From Glandiceps talaboti (taxonomy: Eukaryota; Hemichordata; Enteropneusta; Spengelidae), in assembly GCF_964340395.1 (NCBI RefSeq), contig NC_135568.1:16543776-16607775 (forward strand): DNA of 64,000 nt, in the 5' to 3' direction. Under the pieces are notes generated by a model. That model was not told where the DNA came from. It worked only from the letters and a program-made list of their open reading frames with translations, and did not search any database. Position numbers and translations under genes: made by a program. This document shows positions 10,870 through 25,007 of the stretch, in pieces; within the stretch, counting starts at the first letter, position 1, and the number at the start of each line of letters is the position of its first letter.

Positions 10870-13800
10870 AAAACGCTTTCTAATGTAATGTACAAGGAAT
10901 CTCAAACTGCTAAAAGTTCAATAGTCGTAACTGTATGTTCATAGCTGAAAGTGTAAAATACAATTTAAATCCATTTGTCTGGTGTGTAATCTGAATCAGC
11001 GTTAACACTTTTCGAGTGGTTCTTTGTTTCAATGTCTAATGTGGTAACAATCCCAGCGTGTTTAAAGTTAAAATATGGCAACTAATGCTCACAGGTGTAC
11101 AATTAAATTTGAAATTTACTTATCTACAAAAGGGAAGTTGAGCATGTAAACTCTGGAACAATGGTGTATGTTGTTGTCAATGGCGTGCGTGTTGTTATGG
11201 CAAACGACACAAGGTTAATAAATTAACAATCAAAAAATTGTCTGTTATCTGAATCAGCGTTAATCTTTTTCAAGTGTTTCTTTGTTTCAATGTCTAATTT
11301 GGAAAAAATCCCAGTCTGTTTAAAGTTGAATTATCGCAACTTAATGTTCACAGGTATTAAATTAAAGTTGAAACTTACTTATCTACAAAAGGGAAGTTGA
11401 GCATGAAAAGTCACGATAAATGGTGTATTTTGTTGTCATGGGAATGCCTTAAGGAACTTTGGTTATATAATCTGATTCTTTTTATAGTAGTGTATTTTAT
11501 CTTTAAATTGGATGGACTGCCAGTCTGCTAAATGTTCAACTATCCGAACCCTTGATTAAAGCCCAAATCCATTAAGGCATTGTCAAACAGTGTAATATTT
11601 AGCTTGTATGTATGTATGTATGTATGTATGTATGTATGTATGTATGTATGTATGTATGTATGTATGTATGTGTGTACTGGAAGCAAACATGTATTTATTT
11701 TACCATATCGAATCCACGTAGGAAGAGGAATTAGATGTTTGGTACGAGCTCTCGAATATACATATATTTGGACATTGTTTTGTGATAGTGTTATTAGTTA
11801 GCTAGTAATGTGATCAAAAGTTGGAAAAAAATAGTAAATCTCTACTTATTCCAGCATGGAAACCAACGTATTATTCGGATATAATATCAGTAAAAGAGAT
11901 GTCTGGACCAAACTGACATTTACGTTTTAGTACAGATAGAGTGTTTTTGATATATAAAATAATAAAGGTGTTATGTTAGCTGAGGATCAATGGTGTGTGT
12001 GTTGTTATGGCAAACGGCACAAAACAAATAAATAAACAAAGAAAAAATTGTCTGTTTTCTGAATCAGCGTTAATATTTTTCAAGTGTTTCTTTGTTTCAA
12101 TGTCAAATATGGAAAAAATCCCAGTCTGTTTAAAGTTGAATTGTCGTAACTTAATGTTCACAGGTGTAAAATTAAAGTTGAAACTTATTTATCTAAAAAA
12201 GGGAAGTTGAGCATGAAAGGTCAGGATGAATGGTGTATTTTGTTGTCATGGGAATGCCTTAAGGAACTTTGGTTATATAATCTGATTCTTTTTATAGTAG
12301 TGTATTTTATCTTTAACTTGGATGGACTGCCAGTCTGCTAAATGTTCAATTATCCGAACCCTTGATTAAAGCTCAAATCCATTAAGGCATTGTCAAACAG
12401 TGTAATATTTAGCTTGTATGTATGTATGTATGTATGTATGTATGTATGTATGTATGTATGTATGTATGTATGTATGTATGTATGTATGTATGTATGTACT
12501 GAAAGCAAACATGTATTTATTTTACCATATCGAATCAACGTAGCAAGAGGAATTAGATATTTGGTATGAGCTCTCGAATATACATATATTTGGACAATGT
12601 TTTGTGATAGTGTTATTAGTTAGCTAATAATGTGATGAAATGTTGGAAAAAAATAGTCAATCACTACTTGCTCCAGCAAGGAAACCAACCTATTATTCGA
12701 ATGTAATATCAGTAAAAGAGATGTCTGGACCAAACAAACATATATGTTTTAGTACAGATAGAGAGTTTTTGATCACTGAATCATGAATTTTCCTAATATA
12801 TTTAAGTTTTTTTATATAAAATAATAAAGGTGTTATGTAAGCTGAGGATCAATGGTGTGCGTGTTGTTATGGCAAACGACACAAAACAAATAAATAAACA
12901 AAGAAAAAATTGTCAGTTATCTGAATCAGCGTTAATATTTTTCAAGTGTTTCTTTGTTTCAATGTCAAATGTGGATAAAATTCCTAGTCTGTTTAAAGTT
13001 CAAATGTCGTAACTTAATGTTCACAGGTGTAAAATTAAAGTTAAAACATACTTATCTACAAAGGGAAGTTGAGCATGAAAATTCAGGATCAATGGTGTAT
13101 TTTGTTGTCATGGGAATGCCTTAAGGAACTGTGGTTATATCATCTGATTCATTTTATAGTAGTGTATTTTATAGTGACGTTGGAAGGACTGCCAATCTGC
13201 TAACTGTTCAACTATCCGAACACTTGATTAAAGCCCATACCCATGACGGCATGGTCAAACAGTATAATATTTAGCTTGTATGTGTGGACTGAAAGCAAGT
13301 ATATATTAATTTTACCATATCGAATCCACGTAGCAAGAGAAATTCGACGTTTGGTATGAGCTCTGGAATATACATATATTTGGACATTGTTTTGTGATAG
13401 TGTTATTAGTTAGCTAATAATGTGATCAAAAGTTGGAAAAAAATAGTAAATCTCTACTTATTCCAGCATGGAAACCAACGTATTATTCGGATGTAATATC
13501 AGTAAAAGAGATGTCTGGACAAAACTGACATTTACGTTTTAGTACAGATAGAGTGTTTTTGATCACTGAATCATGAATTTTCCAAATACATTTAAATTTC
13601 TAATCTAAAATAATAAAGGTGTTATGTTAGCTGAGGATCAATGGTGTGTGTGTTGTTATGGCAAACGACACAAAACAAATAAATAAACAAAGAAATAAGT
13701 GTCTGTTTTCTGAATCATCGTTAATATTTTTCAAGTGTTTCTTTGTTTCAATGTCAAATGTGGAAAAAATTCTTAGTCTGTTTAAAGTTTAATTGTCGTA

Positions 13801-14060
13801 ACTTAATGTTCACAGGTGTAAAATTAAAGTTGAAACTTATTTATCTAAAAAGGGAAGTTGAGCATGAAAGGTCGGGATGAATGGTGTATTTTGTTGTCAT
13901 GGGATGCCTTAAGGAACTTTGGTTATATAATCTGATTCTTTTTATAGTAGTATATTTTATCTTTAACTTGGATGGACTGCCAGTCTGCTAAATGTTCAAT
14001 TATCCGAACCCTTGATTAAAGCTCAAATCCATTAAGGCATTGTCAAACAGTGTAATATTT
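10870..14060 (+). repeat. Satellite array, left part: units with microsatellites at 11.6, 12.4 and 13.3 kb
   Basis: This is the start of the well-preserved array. A unit runs through fixed landmarks: CTTGTATG(TATG)n, CAAACATGTATTTATTTTAC, ATCGAATCCACGTAGCAAGA, TTGGTATGAGCTCT, TGATAGTGTTATTAGTTAGC, AGTAAAAGAGATGTCTGGAC, CACTGAATCATGA, GGTGTTATGT(A/T)AGCTGAGG, GGCAAACGACACAA, CTGAATCAGCGTTAAT, AACTTAATGTTCACAGGTG, AAGGGAAGTTGAGCATG, TCATGGGAATGCCTTAAGGA, GGACTGCCAGTCTGCTAAAT and GCATTGTCAAACAGTGTAAT. (TGTA)n lies at 11604-11676 and 12414-12500. At 13274-13290 it is reduced to TTGTATGTGTGGACTG. The first unit (10.87-11.6 kb) is of the long type with two copies of the roughly 260-bp AACGACAC-to-AAGGGAAG module. 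No protein is encoded. Confidence 0.9.
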
Positions 14061-15956
14061 AGCTTGTATGTATGTATGTATGTATGTATGTATGTATGTA
14101 TGTATGTATGTATGTATGTATGTATGTATGTACTGGAAGCAAACATGTATTTATTTTACCATATCGAATCCACGTAGCAAGAGGAATTAGATATTTGGTA
14201 TGAGCTCTCGAATATACATATATTTGGACAATGTTTTGTGATAGTGTTATTAGTTAGCTAATAATGTGATCAAATGTTGGAAAAAAATAGTCAATCACTA
14301 CTTGCTCCAGCAAGGAAACCAACCTATTATTCGAATGTAATATAAGTAAAATAGATGTCTGGACCAAACTAACATATATGTTTTAGTACAGATAGAGAGT
14401 TTTTGATCACTGAATCATGACTTTTCCTAATATATTTAAGTTTTTTATATAAAATAATAAAGGTGTTATGTAAGCTGAGGATCAATGGTGTGCGTGTTGT
14501 TATGGCAAACGACACAAAACAAATAAATAAACAAAGAAAAAATTGTCTGTTATCTGAATCAGCGTTAATATTTTTCAAGTGTTTCTTTGTTTCAATGTCA
14601 TATGTGGATAAAATTCCTAGTCTGTTTAAAGTTCAAATGTCGTAACTTAATGTTCACAGGTGTAAAATTAAAGTTAAAACTTACTTATCTACAAAAGGGA
14701 AGTTGAGCATGAAAATTCAGGATCAATGGTGTATTTTGTTGTCATGGGAATGCCTTAAGGAACTGTGGTTATATCATCTGATTCATTTTATAGTAGTGTA
14801 TTTTATCGTGACGTTGGAAGGACTGCCAATCTGCTAAATGTTCAACTATCCGAACACTTGTTTAAAGCCCATACCCATGACGGCATGGTCAAACAGTATA
14901 ATATTTAGCTTGTATGTGCGGACTGAAAGCAAGTATATATCAATTTTACCATATCGAATCCACGTAGCAAGAGAAATTCGACGTTTGGTATGAGCTCTGG
15001 TATATACATATATTTTGACATTGTTTTGTGATAGTGTTATTAGTTAGCTAGTAATGTGATCAAAAGTTGGAAAAAAATAGTAAATCTCTACTTATTCCAG
15101 CAAGGAAACCAACCTATTATTCGGATATAATATCAGTAAAAGAGATGTCTGGACCAAACTGACATATATGGTTTAGTACAGATAGTGTGTTTTTGATCAC
15201 TGAATCATGAATTTTCCAAACACATTTAAATGTCTTATTTAAAATAATGAAGGTGTTATGTAAGCTGAGAATCAATGGCGTTCGAGTTGTTAAGGCAAAC
15301 GACACAAAACAAATAAATAAAGAAACAAAAACTGGTGTGTAATCTGAATCAGCGTTAATACTTTTCGAGTGGTTCTTTGTTTCTATGTCTAACGTGGTAA
15401 CAATCCCAGCGTGTTTAAAGTTAAAATATGGCAACTAATGCTCACAGGTGTACAATTAAATTTGAAATTTACTTATCTACAAAAGGGAAGTTCAGCATGT
15501 AAACTCTGGAACAATTGTGTATGTTTTTGTCAATGGCGTGCGTGTTGTTATGGCAAACGACACAAGGTTAATAAATTAACAATCAAAAAATTGTCTGTAA
15601 TCTGAGTCAGCGTTAATCTTTTTCAAGTGTTTCTTTGCTTCAATGTCTAATGTGGAAAAAATCCCAGTCTGTTTAAAGTTGAATTATCGCAACTTAATGT
15701 TCACAGGTATTAAATTAAAGTTGAAACTTACTTATCTACAAAAGGGAAGTTGAGCATGAAAGGTCAGGATGAATGGTGTATTTTTTTGTCATGGGAATGC
15801 CTTAAGGAACATTGGTTATATAATCTGATTCTTTTTATAGTAGTGTATTTTATCTGTAACTTGGATGGACTGCCAGTCTGCTAAATGTTCAATTATCCGA
15901 ACCCTTGATTAAAGCCCAAATCCATTAAGGCATTGTCAAACAGTGTAATATTTAGC
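14061..15956 (+). repeat. Satellite array: first copy of the three-unit set (microsatellite, reduced, long)
   Basis: This set has a unit with (TGTA)n at 14064-14132, a unit whose microsatellite is reduced to TTGTATGTGCGGACTG (about 14909), and a long unit with a doubled internal module leading to the next (TGTA)n at 15957. The start-to-start distances of about 845 and 1048 bp recur in the sets near 25944, 28996 and 35258. That shows all four descend from one three-unit block. Confidence 0.85.
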
Positions 15957-18900
15957 TTGTATGTATGTATGTATGTATGTATGTATGTATGTATGTATGT
16001 ATGTACTGTATGTATGTATGTATGTATGTATGTATGTATGTATGTATGTATGTACTGAAAGCAAACATGTATTTATTTTACCATATCGAATCCACGTAGC
16101 AAGAGGAATTAGATGTTTGGTATGAGCTTTCGAATATACATATATTTGGACAATGTTTTGTGATAGTGTTATTAGTTAGCTAGTAATGTGATCAAATGTT
16201 GGAAAAAAAAGTCAATCACTAATTGCTCCAGCAAGGAAACCAACCTATTATTCGAATGTAATATCAGTAAAAGAGATGTCTGGACCAAACTAACATATAT
16301 GTTTTAGTACAGATAGAGAGATTTTGATCACTGAATCATGACTTTTCCTAATATATTTAAGTTTTTTATATAAAATAATAAAGGTGTTATGTAAGCTGAG
16401 GATCAATGGCGTGCGTGTTGTTATGGCAAACGACACAAAACAAATAAATAAACAAAGAAAACATTGTCTGTTATCTGAATCAGCGTTAATATTTTTCAAG
16501 TGGTTCTATGTTTCAATGTCATATGTGGATAAAATTCCTAGTCTGTTTAAAGTTCAAATGTCGTAACTTAATGTTCACAGGTTTAAAATTAAAGTTAAAA
16601 CTTACTTATCTACAAAAGGGAAGTTGAGCATGAAAATTCAGGATCAATGGTGTATTTTGTTGTCATGGGAATGCCTTAAGGAACTTTGGTTATGTTAGCT
16701 GAGGATCAATGGTGTGCGCGTTGTTATGGCAAACGACACAAAACAAATAAATAAACAAAGAAAAAATTGTCTGTTTTCTGAATCAGCGTTAATATTTTTC
16801 AAGTGTTTCTTTCTTTCAATGTCAAATGTGGAAAAAATTCTTAGTCTGTTTAAAGTTTAATTGTCGTAACTTAATGTTCACAGGTGTAAAATTAAAGTTG
16901 AAACTTACTTATCTAAAAAAGGGAAGTTGAGCATGAAAGGTCGGGATGAATGGTGTATTTTGTTGTCATGGGAATGCCTTAAGGAACTTTGGTCATATAA
17001 TCTGATTCTTTTTATAGTAGTGTATTTTATCTTTAACTTGGATGGACTGCCAGTCTGCTAAATGTTCAACTATCCGAACCCTTGATTAAAGCCCAAATCC
17101 ATTAAGGCATTGTCAAACAGTGTAATATTTAGCTTGTATGTATGTATGTATGTATGTATGTATGTATGTATGTATGTATGTATGTATGTATGTATGTATG
17201 TATGTATGTATGTATGTACTGAAAGCAAACATGTATTTATTTTACCATATCGAATCCACGTAGCAAGAGGAATTAGATGTTTGGTATGAGCTTTCGAATA
17301 TACATATATTTGGACAACGTTTTGTGATAGTGTTATTAGTTAGCTAGTAATGTGATCAAATGTTGGAAAAAAAAGTCAATCACTACTTGCTCCAGCAAGG
17401 AAACCAACCTATTATTCGAATGTAATATCAGTAAAAGAGATGTCTGGACCAAACTAACATATATGTTTTAGTACAGATAGAGAGATTTTGATCACTGAAT
17501 CATGACTTTTCCTAATATATTTAAGTTTTTTATATAAAATAATAAAGGTGTTATGTAAGCTGAGGATCAATGGCGTGCGTGTTGTTATGGCAAACGACAC
17601 AAAACAAATAAATAAACAAAGAAAACATTGTCTGTTATCTGAATCAGCGTTAATATTTTTCAAGTGGTTCTATGTTTCAATGTCATATGTGGATAAAATT
17701 CCTAGTCTGTTTAAAGTTCAAATGTCGTAACTTAATGTTCACAGGTTTAAAATTAAAGTTAAAACTTACTTATCTACAAAAGGGAAGTTGAGCATGAAAA
17801 TTCAGGATCAATGGTGTATTTTGTTGTCATGGGAATGCCTTAAGGAACTTTGGTTATGTTAGCTGAGGATCAATGGTGTGCGCGTTGTTATGGCAAACGA
17901 CACAAAACAAATAAATAAACAAAGAAAAAATTGTCTGTTTTCTGAATCAGCGTTAATATTTTTCAAGTGTTTCTTTCTTTCAATGTCAAATGTGGAAAAA
18001 ATTCTTAGTCTATTTAAAGTTTAATTGTCGTAACTTAATGTTCACAGGTGTAAAATTAAAGTTGAAACTTACTTATCTAAAAAAGGGAAGTTGAGCATGA
18101 AAGGTCAGGATGAATGGTGTATTTTGTTGTCATGGGAATGCCTTAAGGAACTTTGGTCATATAATCTGATTCTTTTTATAGTAGTGTATTTTATCTTTAA
18201 CTTGGATGGACTGCCAGTCTGCTAAATGTTCAACTATCCGAACCCTTGATTAAAGCCCAAATCCATTAAGGCATTGTCAAACAGTGTAATATTTAGCTTG
18301 TATGTATGTATGTATGTATGTATGTATGTATGTATGTATGTATGTATGTATGTATGTATGTATGTATGTATGTATGTATGTATGTACTGAAAGCAAACAT
18401 GTATTTATTTTACCATATCGAATCCACGTAGCAAGAGGAATTAGATGTTTGGTATGAGCTTTCGAATATACATATATTTGGACAACGTTTTGTGATAGTG
18501 TTATTAGTTAGCTAGTAATGTGATCAAATGTTGGAAAAAAAAGTCAATCACTACTTGCTCCAGCAAGGAAACCAACCTATTATTCGAATGTAATATCAGT
18601 AAAAGAGATGTCTGGACCAAACTAACATATATGTTTTAGTACAGATAGAGAGATTTTGATCACTGAATCATGACTTTTCCTAATATATTTAAGTTTTTTA
18701 TATAAAATAATAAAGGTGTTATGTAAGCTGAGGATCAATGGCGTGCGTGTTGTTATGGCAAACGACACAAAACAAATAAATAAACAAAGAAAACATTGTC
18801 TGTTATCTGAATCAGCGTTAATATTTTTCAAGTGGTTCTATGTTTCAATGTCATATGTGGATAAAATTCCTAGTCTGTTTAAAGTTCAAATGTCGTAACT

Positions 18901-19466
18901 TAATGTTCACAGGTTTAAAATTAAAGTTAAAACTTACTTATCTACAAAAGGGAAGTTGAGCATGAAAATTCAGGATCAATGGTGTATTTTGTTGTCATGG
19001 GAATGCCTTAAGGAACTTTGGTTATGTTAGCTGAGGATCAATGGTGTGCGCGTTGTTATGGCAAACGACACAAAACAAATAAATAAACAAAGAAAAAATT
19101 GTCTGTTTTCTGAATCAGCGTTAATATTTTTCAAGTGTTTCTTTCTTTCAATGTCAAATGTGGAAAAAATTCTTAGTCTATTTAAAGTTTAATTGTCGTA
19201 ACTTAATGTTCACAGGTGTAAAATTAAAGTTGAAACTTACTTATCTAAAAAAGGGAAGTTGAGCATGAAAGGTCAGGATGAATGGTGTATTTTGTTGTCA
19301 TGGGAATGCCTTAAGGAACTTTGGTTATATAATCTGATTCTTTTTATAGTAGTGTATTTTATCTTTAACTTGGATGGACTGCCAGTCTGCTAAATGTTCA
19401 ACTATCCGAACCCTTGATTAAAGCCCAAATCCATTAAGGCATTGTCAAACAGTGTAATATTTAGCT
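15957..19466 (+). repeat. Higher-order repeat, about 1.17 kb, three near-identical copies
   Basis: Microsatellite starts at 15957, 17135, 18298 and 19467 give periods of 1178, 1163 and 1169 bp. Each copy contains the same unusual junction, at 16690, 17853 and 19021, where GGAACTTTGGTTAT runs straight into GTTAGCTGAGGATC. In ordinary units about 500 bp separates these two landmarks. The copies appear to differ at only a few bases, so the amplification looks recent. The likely origin is one unequal exchange at the shared TTAT, followed by tandem duplication. Confidence 0.85.
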
Positions 19467-19732
19467 TGTATGTATGTATGTATGTATGTATGTATGTATG
19501 TATGTATGTATGTATGTATGTATGTATGTATGTATGTATGTATGTATGTATGTATGTATGTATGTATGTATGTATGTATGTATGTGTGTGTGTAGGTATG
19601 TGTGTATGTACTGTATGTATGTATGTATGTATGTATGTATGTATGTGTGTATGTATGTATGTATGTATGTAGGTATGTATGTATGTATGTACTGTATGTA
19701 TGTATGTATGTATGTATGTATGTATGTACTGA
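19467..19732 (+). repeat. Compound (TGTA)n microsatellite, longest in the array
   Basis: About 265 bp of (TGTA)n interrupted by TGTGTGTGTAGG, TGTACTG, TGTGTGTA and TGTAGG blocks. The interruption pattern repeats at 21638-21864 and 23781-24016. Shorter relatives lie at 31705-31917 and 34270-34480. The interruptions are useful markers of copy descent. The long CMYV and IHTY frames are microsatellite translation, not genes. Confidence 0.9.
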
Positions 19733-20701
19733 AAGCAAACATGTATTTATTTTACCATATCGAATCCACGTAGCAAGAGGAATTAGATGTTTGGTATGAG
19801 CTCTCGAATATACATATATTTTGACAATGTTTTGTGATAGTGTTATTAGTTAGCTAGTAATTATGATCAAATGTTGGAAAAAAAAGTCAATCACTACTTG
19901 CTCCAGCAAGGAAACCAACCTATTATTCGAATGTAATATCAGTAAAAGAGATGTCTGGACCAAACTAACATATATGTTTTAGTACAGATAGAGAGTTTTT
20001 GATCACTGAATCATGACTTTTCCTAATATATTTAAGTTTTTTATATAAAATAATAAAGGTGTTATGTAAGCTGAGGATCAATGGCGTGCGTGTTGTTATG
20101 GCAAACGACACAAATCAAATAAATAAACAAAGAAAAAATTGTCTGTTATCTGAATCAGCGTTAATATTTTTCAAGTGTTTCTTTGTTTCAATGTCATATG
20201 TGGATAAAATTCCTAGTCTGTTTACAGTTCAAATGTCGTAACTTAATGTTCACAGGTGTAAAATTAAAGTTAAAACTTACTTATCTACAAAAGGGAAGTT
20301 GAGCATGGAAATTCAGGATCAATGGTGTATTTTGTTGTCATGGGAATGCCTTAAGGAACTTTGGTTATATAATCTGATTCTTTTTATAGTAGTGTATTTT
20401 ATCTTTAACTTGGATGGACTGCCAGTCTGCTAAATGTTCAACTATCCGAACCCTTGATTAAAGCCCAAATCCATTAAGGCATTGTCAAACAGTGTAATAT
20501 TTAGCTTGTATGTATGTGTGTATGTATGTATGTATGTATGTATGTATGTATGTATGTATGTATGTATGTATGTATGTATGTATGTATGTATGTGTGTACT
20601 GGAAGCAAACATGTATTTATTTTACCATATCGAATCCACGTAGCAAGAGGAATTAGATATTTGGTATGAGCTCTCGAATATACATATATTTGGACAATGG
20701 T

Positions 20702-20953
20702 TAGACTGTCGACAGTCGCTCGCGCCTTTTTTGCCCAAAGTTTTATCTAAACTCCGATCCCGCGCAACACTAGTCTAATCGCAAATTGAGGGCCGAAGGC
20801 CCGAGGTCGAGGGCCGAAGGCCCGAGCTTGGGCCTTCGCAATACGGCCCTCGATATCAGTTTGCGATTATACTATTACTAATACTAGTGTTGCGCCGGAC
20901 CGGAGTTTAGATAAAACGTAGGGAAAAAAGCGCGAGCGACTGTCGACAGTCTA
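20702..20953. mobile_element. 252-bp Mutator-like MITE, copy 1
   Basis: The left terminus TAGACTGTCGACAGTCGCTC and the right terminus GAGCGACTGTCGACAGTCTA are exact inverted repeats, and imperfect pairing continues for about 90 bp. GACAATGGT flanks both sides (20693-20701, 20954-20962), a 9-bp duplication typical of Mutator-like elements. The centre is GC-rich with direct and inverted GGGCCGAAGGCCCGAG units, unlike the AT-rich satellite. It has no coding capacity. The uninterrupted unit reads GGACAATGTTTTGTGATAG, or GGACAATGGTTTGTGATAG near 45643. Confidence 0.8.
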
Positions 20954-22844
20954 GACAATGGTTTGTGATAGTGTTATTAGTTAGCTAGTAATGTGATCAA
21001 ATGTTGGAAAAAAATAGTCAATCACTACTTGCTCCAGCAAGGAAACCAACCTATTATTCGAATGTAATATCAGTAAAAGAGATGTCTGGACCAAACAAAC
21101 ATATATGTTTTAGTACAGATAGAGAGTTTTTGATCACTGAATCATGACTTTTCCTAATATATTTAAATTTTTTATATAAAATAATAAAGGTGTTATGTAA
21201 GCTGAGGATCAATGGTGTGCGTGTTGTTATGGCAAACGACACAAAACAAATAAATAAACAAAGAAAAAATTGTCTGTTTTCTGAATCAGCGTTAATATTT
21301 TTCAAGTGTTTCTTTCTTTCAATGTCAAATGTGGAAAAAATTCTTAGTCTATTTAAAGTTTAATTGTCGTAACTTAATGTTCACAGGTGTAAAATTAAAG
21401 TTGAAACTTACTTATCTAAAAAAGGGAAGTTGAGCATGAAAGGTCAGGATGAATGGTGTATTTTGTTGTCATGGGAATGCCTTAAGGAACTTTGGTTATA
21501 TAATCTGATTCTTTTTATAGTAGTGTATTTTATCTTTAACTTGGATGGACTGCCAGTCTGCTAAATGTTCAACTATCCGAACCCTTGATTAAAGCCCAAA
21601 TCCATTAAGGCATTGTCAAACAGTGTAATATTTAGCTTGTATGTATGTATGTATGTATGTATGTATGTATGTATGTATGTATGTATGTATGTATGTATGT
21701 ATGTATGTATGTATGTATGTATGTGTGTGTGTAGGTATGTGTGTATGTACTGTATGTATGTATGTATGTATGTATGTATGTGTGTATGTATGTATGTATG
21801 TATGTAGGTATGTATGTATGTATGTACTGTATGTATGTATGTATGTATGTATGTATGTATGTACTGAAAGCAAACATGTATTTATTTTACCATATCGAAT
21901 CCACGTAGCAAGAGGAATTAGATGTTTGGTATGAGCTCTCGAATATACATATATTTTGACAATGTTTTGTGATAGTGTTATTAGTTAGCTAGTAATTATG
22001 ATCAAATGTTGGAAAAAAAAGTCAATCACTACTTGCTCCAGCAAGGAAACCAACCTATTATTCGAATGTAATATCAGTAAAAGAGATGTCTGGACCAAAC
22101 TAACATATATGTTTTAGTACAGATAGAGAGTTTTTGATCACTGAATCATGACTTTTCCTAATATATTTAAGTTTTTTATATAAAATAATAAAGGTGTTAT
22201 GTAAGCTGAGGATCAATGGCGTGCGTGTTGTTATGGCAAACGACACAAATCAAATAAATAAACAAAGAAAAAATTGTCTGTTATCTGAATCAGCGTTAAT
22301 ATTTTTCAAGTGTTTCTTTGTTTCAATGTCATATGTGGATAAAATTCCTAGTCTGTTTACAGTTCAAATGTCGTAACTTAATGTTCACAGGTGTAAAATT
22401 AAAGTTAAAACTTACTTATCTACAAAAGGGAAGTTGAGCATGGAAATTCAGGATCAATGGTGTATTTTGTTGTCATGGGAATGCCTTAAGGAACTTTGGT
22501 TATATAATCTGATTCTTTTTATAGTAGTGTATTTTATCTTTAACTTGGATGGACTGCCAGTCTGCTAAATGTTCAACTATCCGAACCCTTGATTAAAGCC
22601 CAAATCCATTAAGGCATTGTCAAACAGTGTAATATTTAGCTTGTATGTATGTGTGTATGTATGTATGTATGTATGTATGTATGTATGTATGTATGTATGT
22701 ATGTATGTATGTATGTATGTATGTATGTATGTATGTGTGTACTGGAAGCAAACATGTATTTATTTTACCATATCGAATCCACGTAGCAAGAGGAATTAGA
22801 TATTTGGTATGAGCTCTCGAATATACATATATTTGGACAATGGT

Positions 22845-23096
22845 TAGACTGTCGACAGTCGCTCGCGCCTTTTTTGCCCAAAGTTTTATCTAAACTCCGA
22901 TCCCGCGCAACACTAGTCTAATCGCAAATTGAGGGCCGAAGGCCCGAGGTCGAGGGCCGAAGGCCCGAGCTTGGGCCTTCGCAATACGGCCCTCGATATC
23001 AGTTTGCGATTATACTATTACTAATACTAGTGTTGCGCCGGACCGGAGTTTAGATAAAACGTAGGGAAAAAAGCGCGAGCGACTGTCGACAGTCTA
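22845..23096. mobile_element. 252-bp Mutator-like MITE, copy 2
   Basis: It has the same termini, interior, length and flanking GACAATGGT as the copy at 20702, at the same position in the satellite unit. It is therefore a copy by array duplication and not a separate insertion. Confidence 0.8.
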
Positions 23097-25007
23097 GACA
23101 ATGGTTTGTGATAGTGTTATTAGTTAGCTAGTAATGTGATCAAATGTTGGAAAAAAATAGTCAATCACTACTTGCTCCAGCAAGGAAACCAACCTATTAT
23201 TCGAATGTAATATCAGTAAAAGAGATGTCTGGACCAAACAAACATATATGTTTTAGTACAGATAGAGAGTTTTTGATCACTGAATCATGACTTTTCCTAA
23301 TATATTTAAATTTTTTATATAAAATAATAAAGGTGTTATGTAAGCTGAGGATCAATGGTGTGCGTGTTGTTATGGCAAACGACACAAAACAAATAAATAA
23401 ACAAAGAAAAAATTGTCTGTTTTCTGAATCAGCGTTAATATTTTTCAAGTGTTTCTTTCTTTCAATGTCAAATGTGGAAAAAATTCTTAGTCTATTTAAA
23501 GTTTAATTGTCGTAACTTAATGTTCACAGGTGTAAAATTAAAGTTGAAACTTACTTATCTAAAAAAGGGAAGTTGAGCATGAAAGGTCAGGATGAATGGT
23601 GTATTTTGTTGTCATGGGAATGCCTTAAGGAACTTTGGTTATATAATCTGATTCTTTTTATAGTAGTGTATTTTATCTTTAACTTGGATGGACTGCCAGT
23701 CTGCTAAATGTTCAACTATCCGAACCCTTGATTAAAGCCCAAATCCATTAAGGCATTGTCAAACAGTGTAATATTTAGCTTGTATGTATGTATGTATGTA
23801 TGTATGTATGTATGTATGTATGTATGTATGTATGTATGTATGTATGTATGTATGTATGTATGTATGTATGTATGTGTGTGTGTAGGTATGTGTGTATGTA
23901 CTGTATGTATGTATGTATGTATGTATGTATGTGTGTATGTATGTATGTATGTATGTAGGTATGTATGTATGTATGTACTGTATGTATGTATGTATGTATG
24001 TATGTATGTATGTACTGAAAGCAAACATGTATTTATTTTACCATATCGAATCCACGTAGCAAGAGGAATTAGATGTTTGGTATGAGCTCTCGAATATACA
24101 TATATTTTGACAATGTTTTGTGATAGTGTTATTAGTTAGCTAGTAATTATGATCAAATGTTGGAAAAAAAAGTCAATCACTACTTGCTCCAGCAAGGAAA
24201 CCAACCTATTATTCGAATGTAATATCAGTAAAAGAGATGTCTGGACCAAACTAACATATATGTTTTAGTACAGATAGAGAGTTTTTGATCACTGAATCAT
24301 GACTTTTCCTAATATATTTAAGTTTTTTATATAAAATAATAAAGGTGTTATGTAAGCTGAGGATCAATGGCGTGCGTGTTGTTATGGCAAACGACACAAA
24401 TCAAATAAATAAACAAAGAAAAAATTGTCTGTTATCTGAATCAGCGTTAATATTTTTCAAGTGTTTCTTTGTTTCAATGTCATATGTGGATAAAATTCCT
24501 AGTCTGTTTACAGTTCAAATGTCGTAACTTAATTTTCACAGGTGTAAAATTAAAGTTAAAACTTACTTATCTACAAAAGGGAAGTTGAGCATGGAAATTC
24601 AGGATCAATGGTGTATTTTGTTGTCATGGGAATGCCTTAAGGAACTTTGGTTATATAATCTGATTCTTTTTATAGTAGTGTATTTTATCTTTAACTTGGA
24701 TGGACTGCCAGTCTGCTAAATGTTCAACTATCCGAACCCTTGATTAAAGCCCAAATCCATTAAGGCATTGTCAAACAGTGTAATATTTAGCTTGTATGTA
24801 TGTGTGTATGTATGTATGTATGTATGTATGTATGTATGTATGTATGTATGTATGTATGTATGTATGTATGTATGTATGTATGTATGTATGTATGTATGTG
24901 TGTACTGGAAGCAAACATGTATTTATTTTACCATATCGAATCCACGTAGCAAGAGGAATTAGATATTTGGTATGAGCTCTCGAATATACACATATTTGGA
25001 CAATGGT

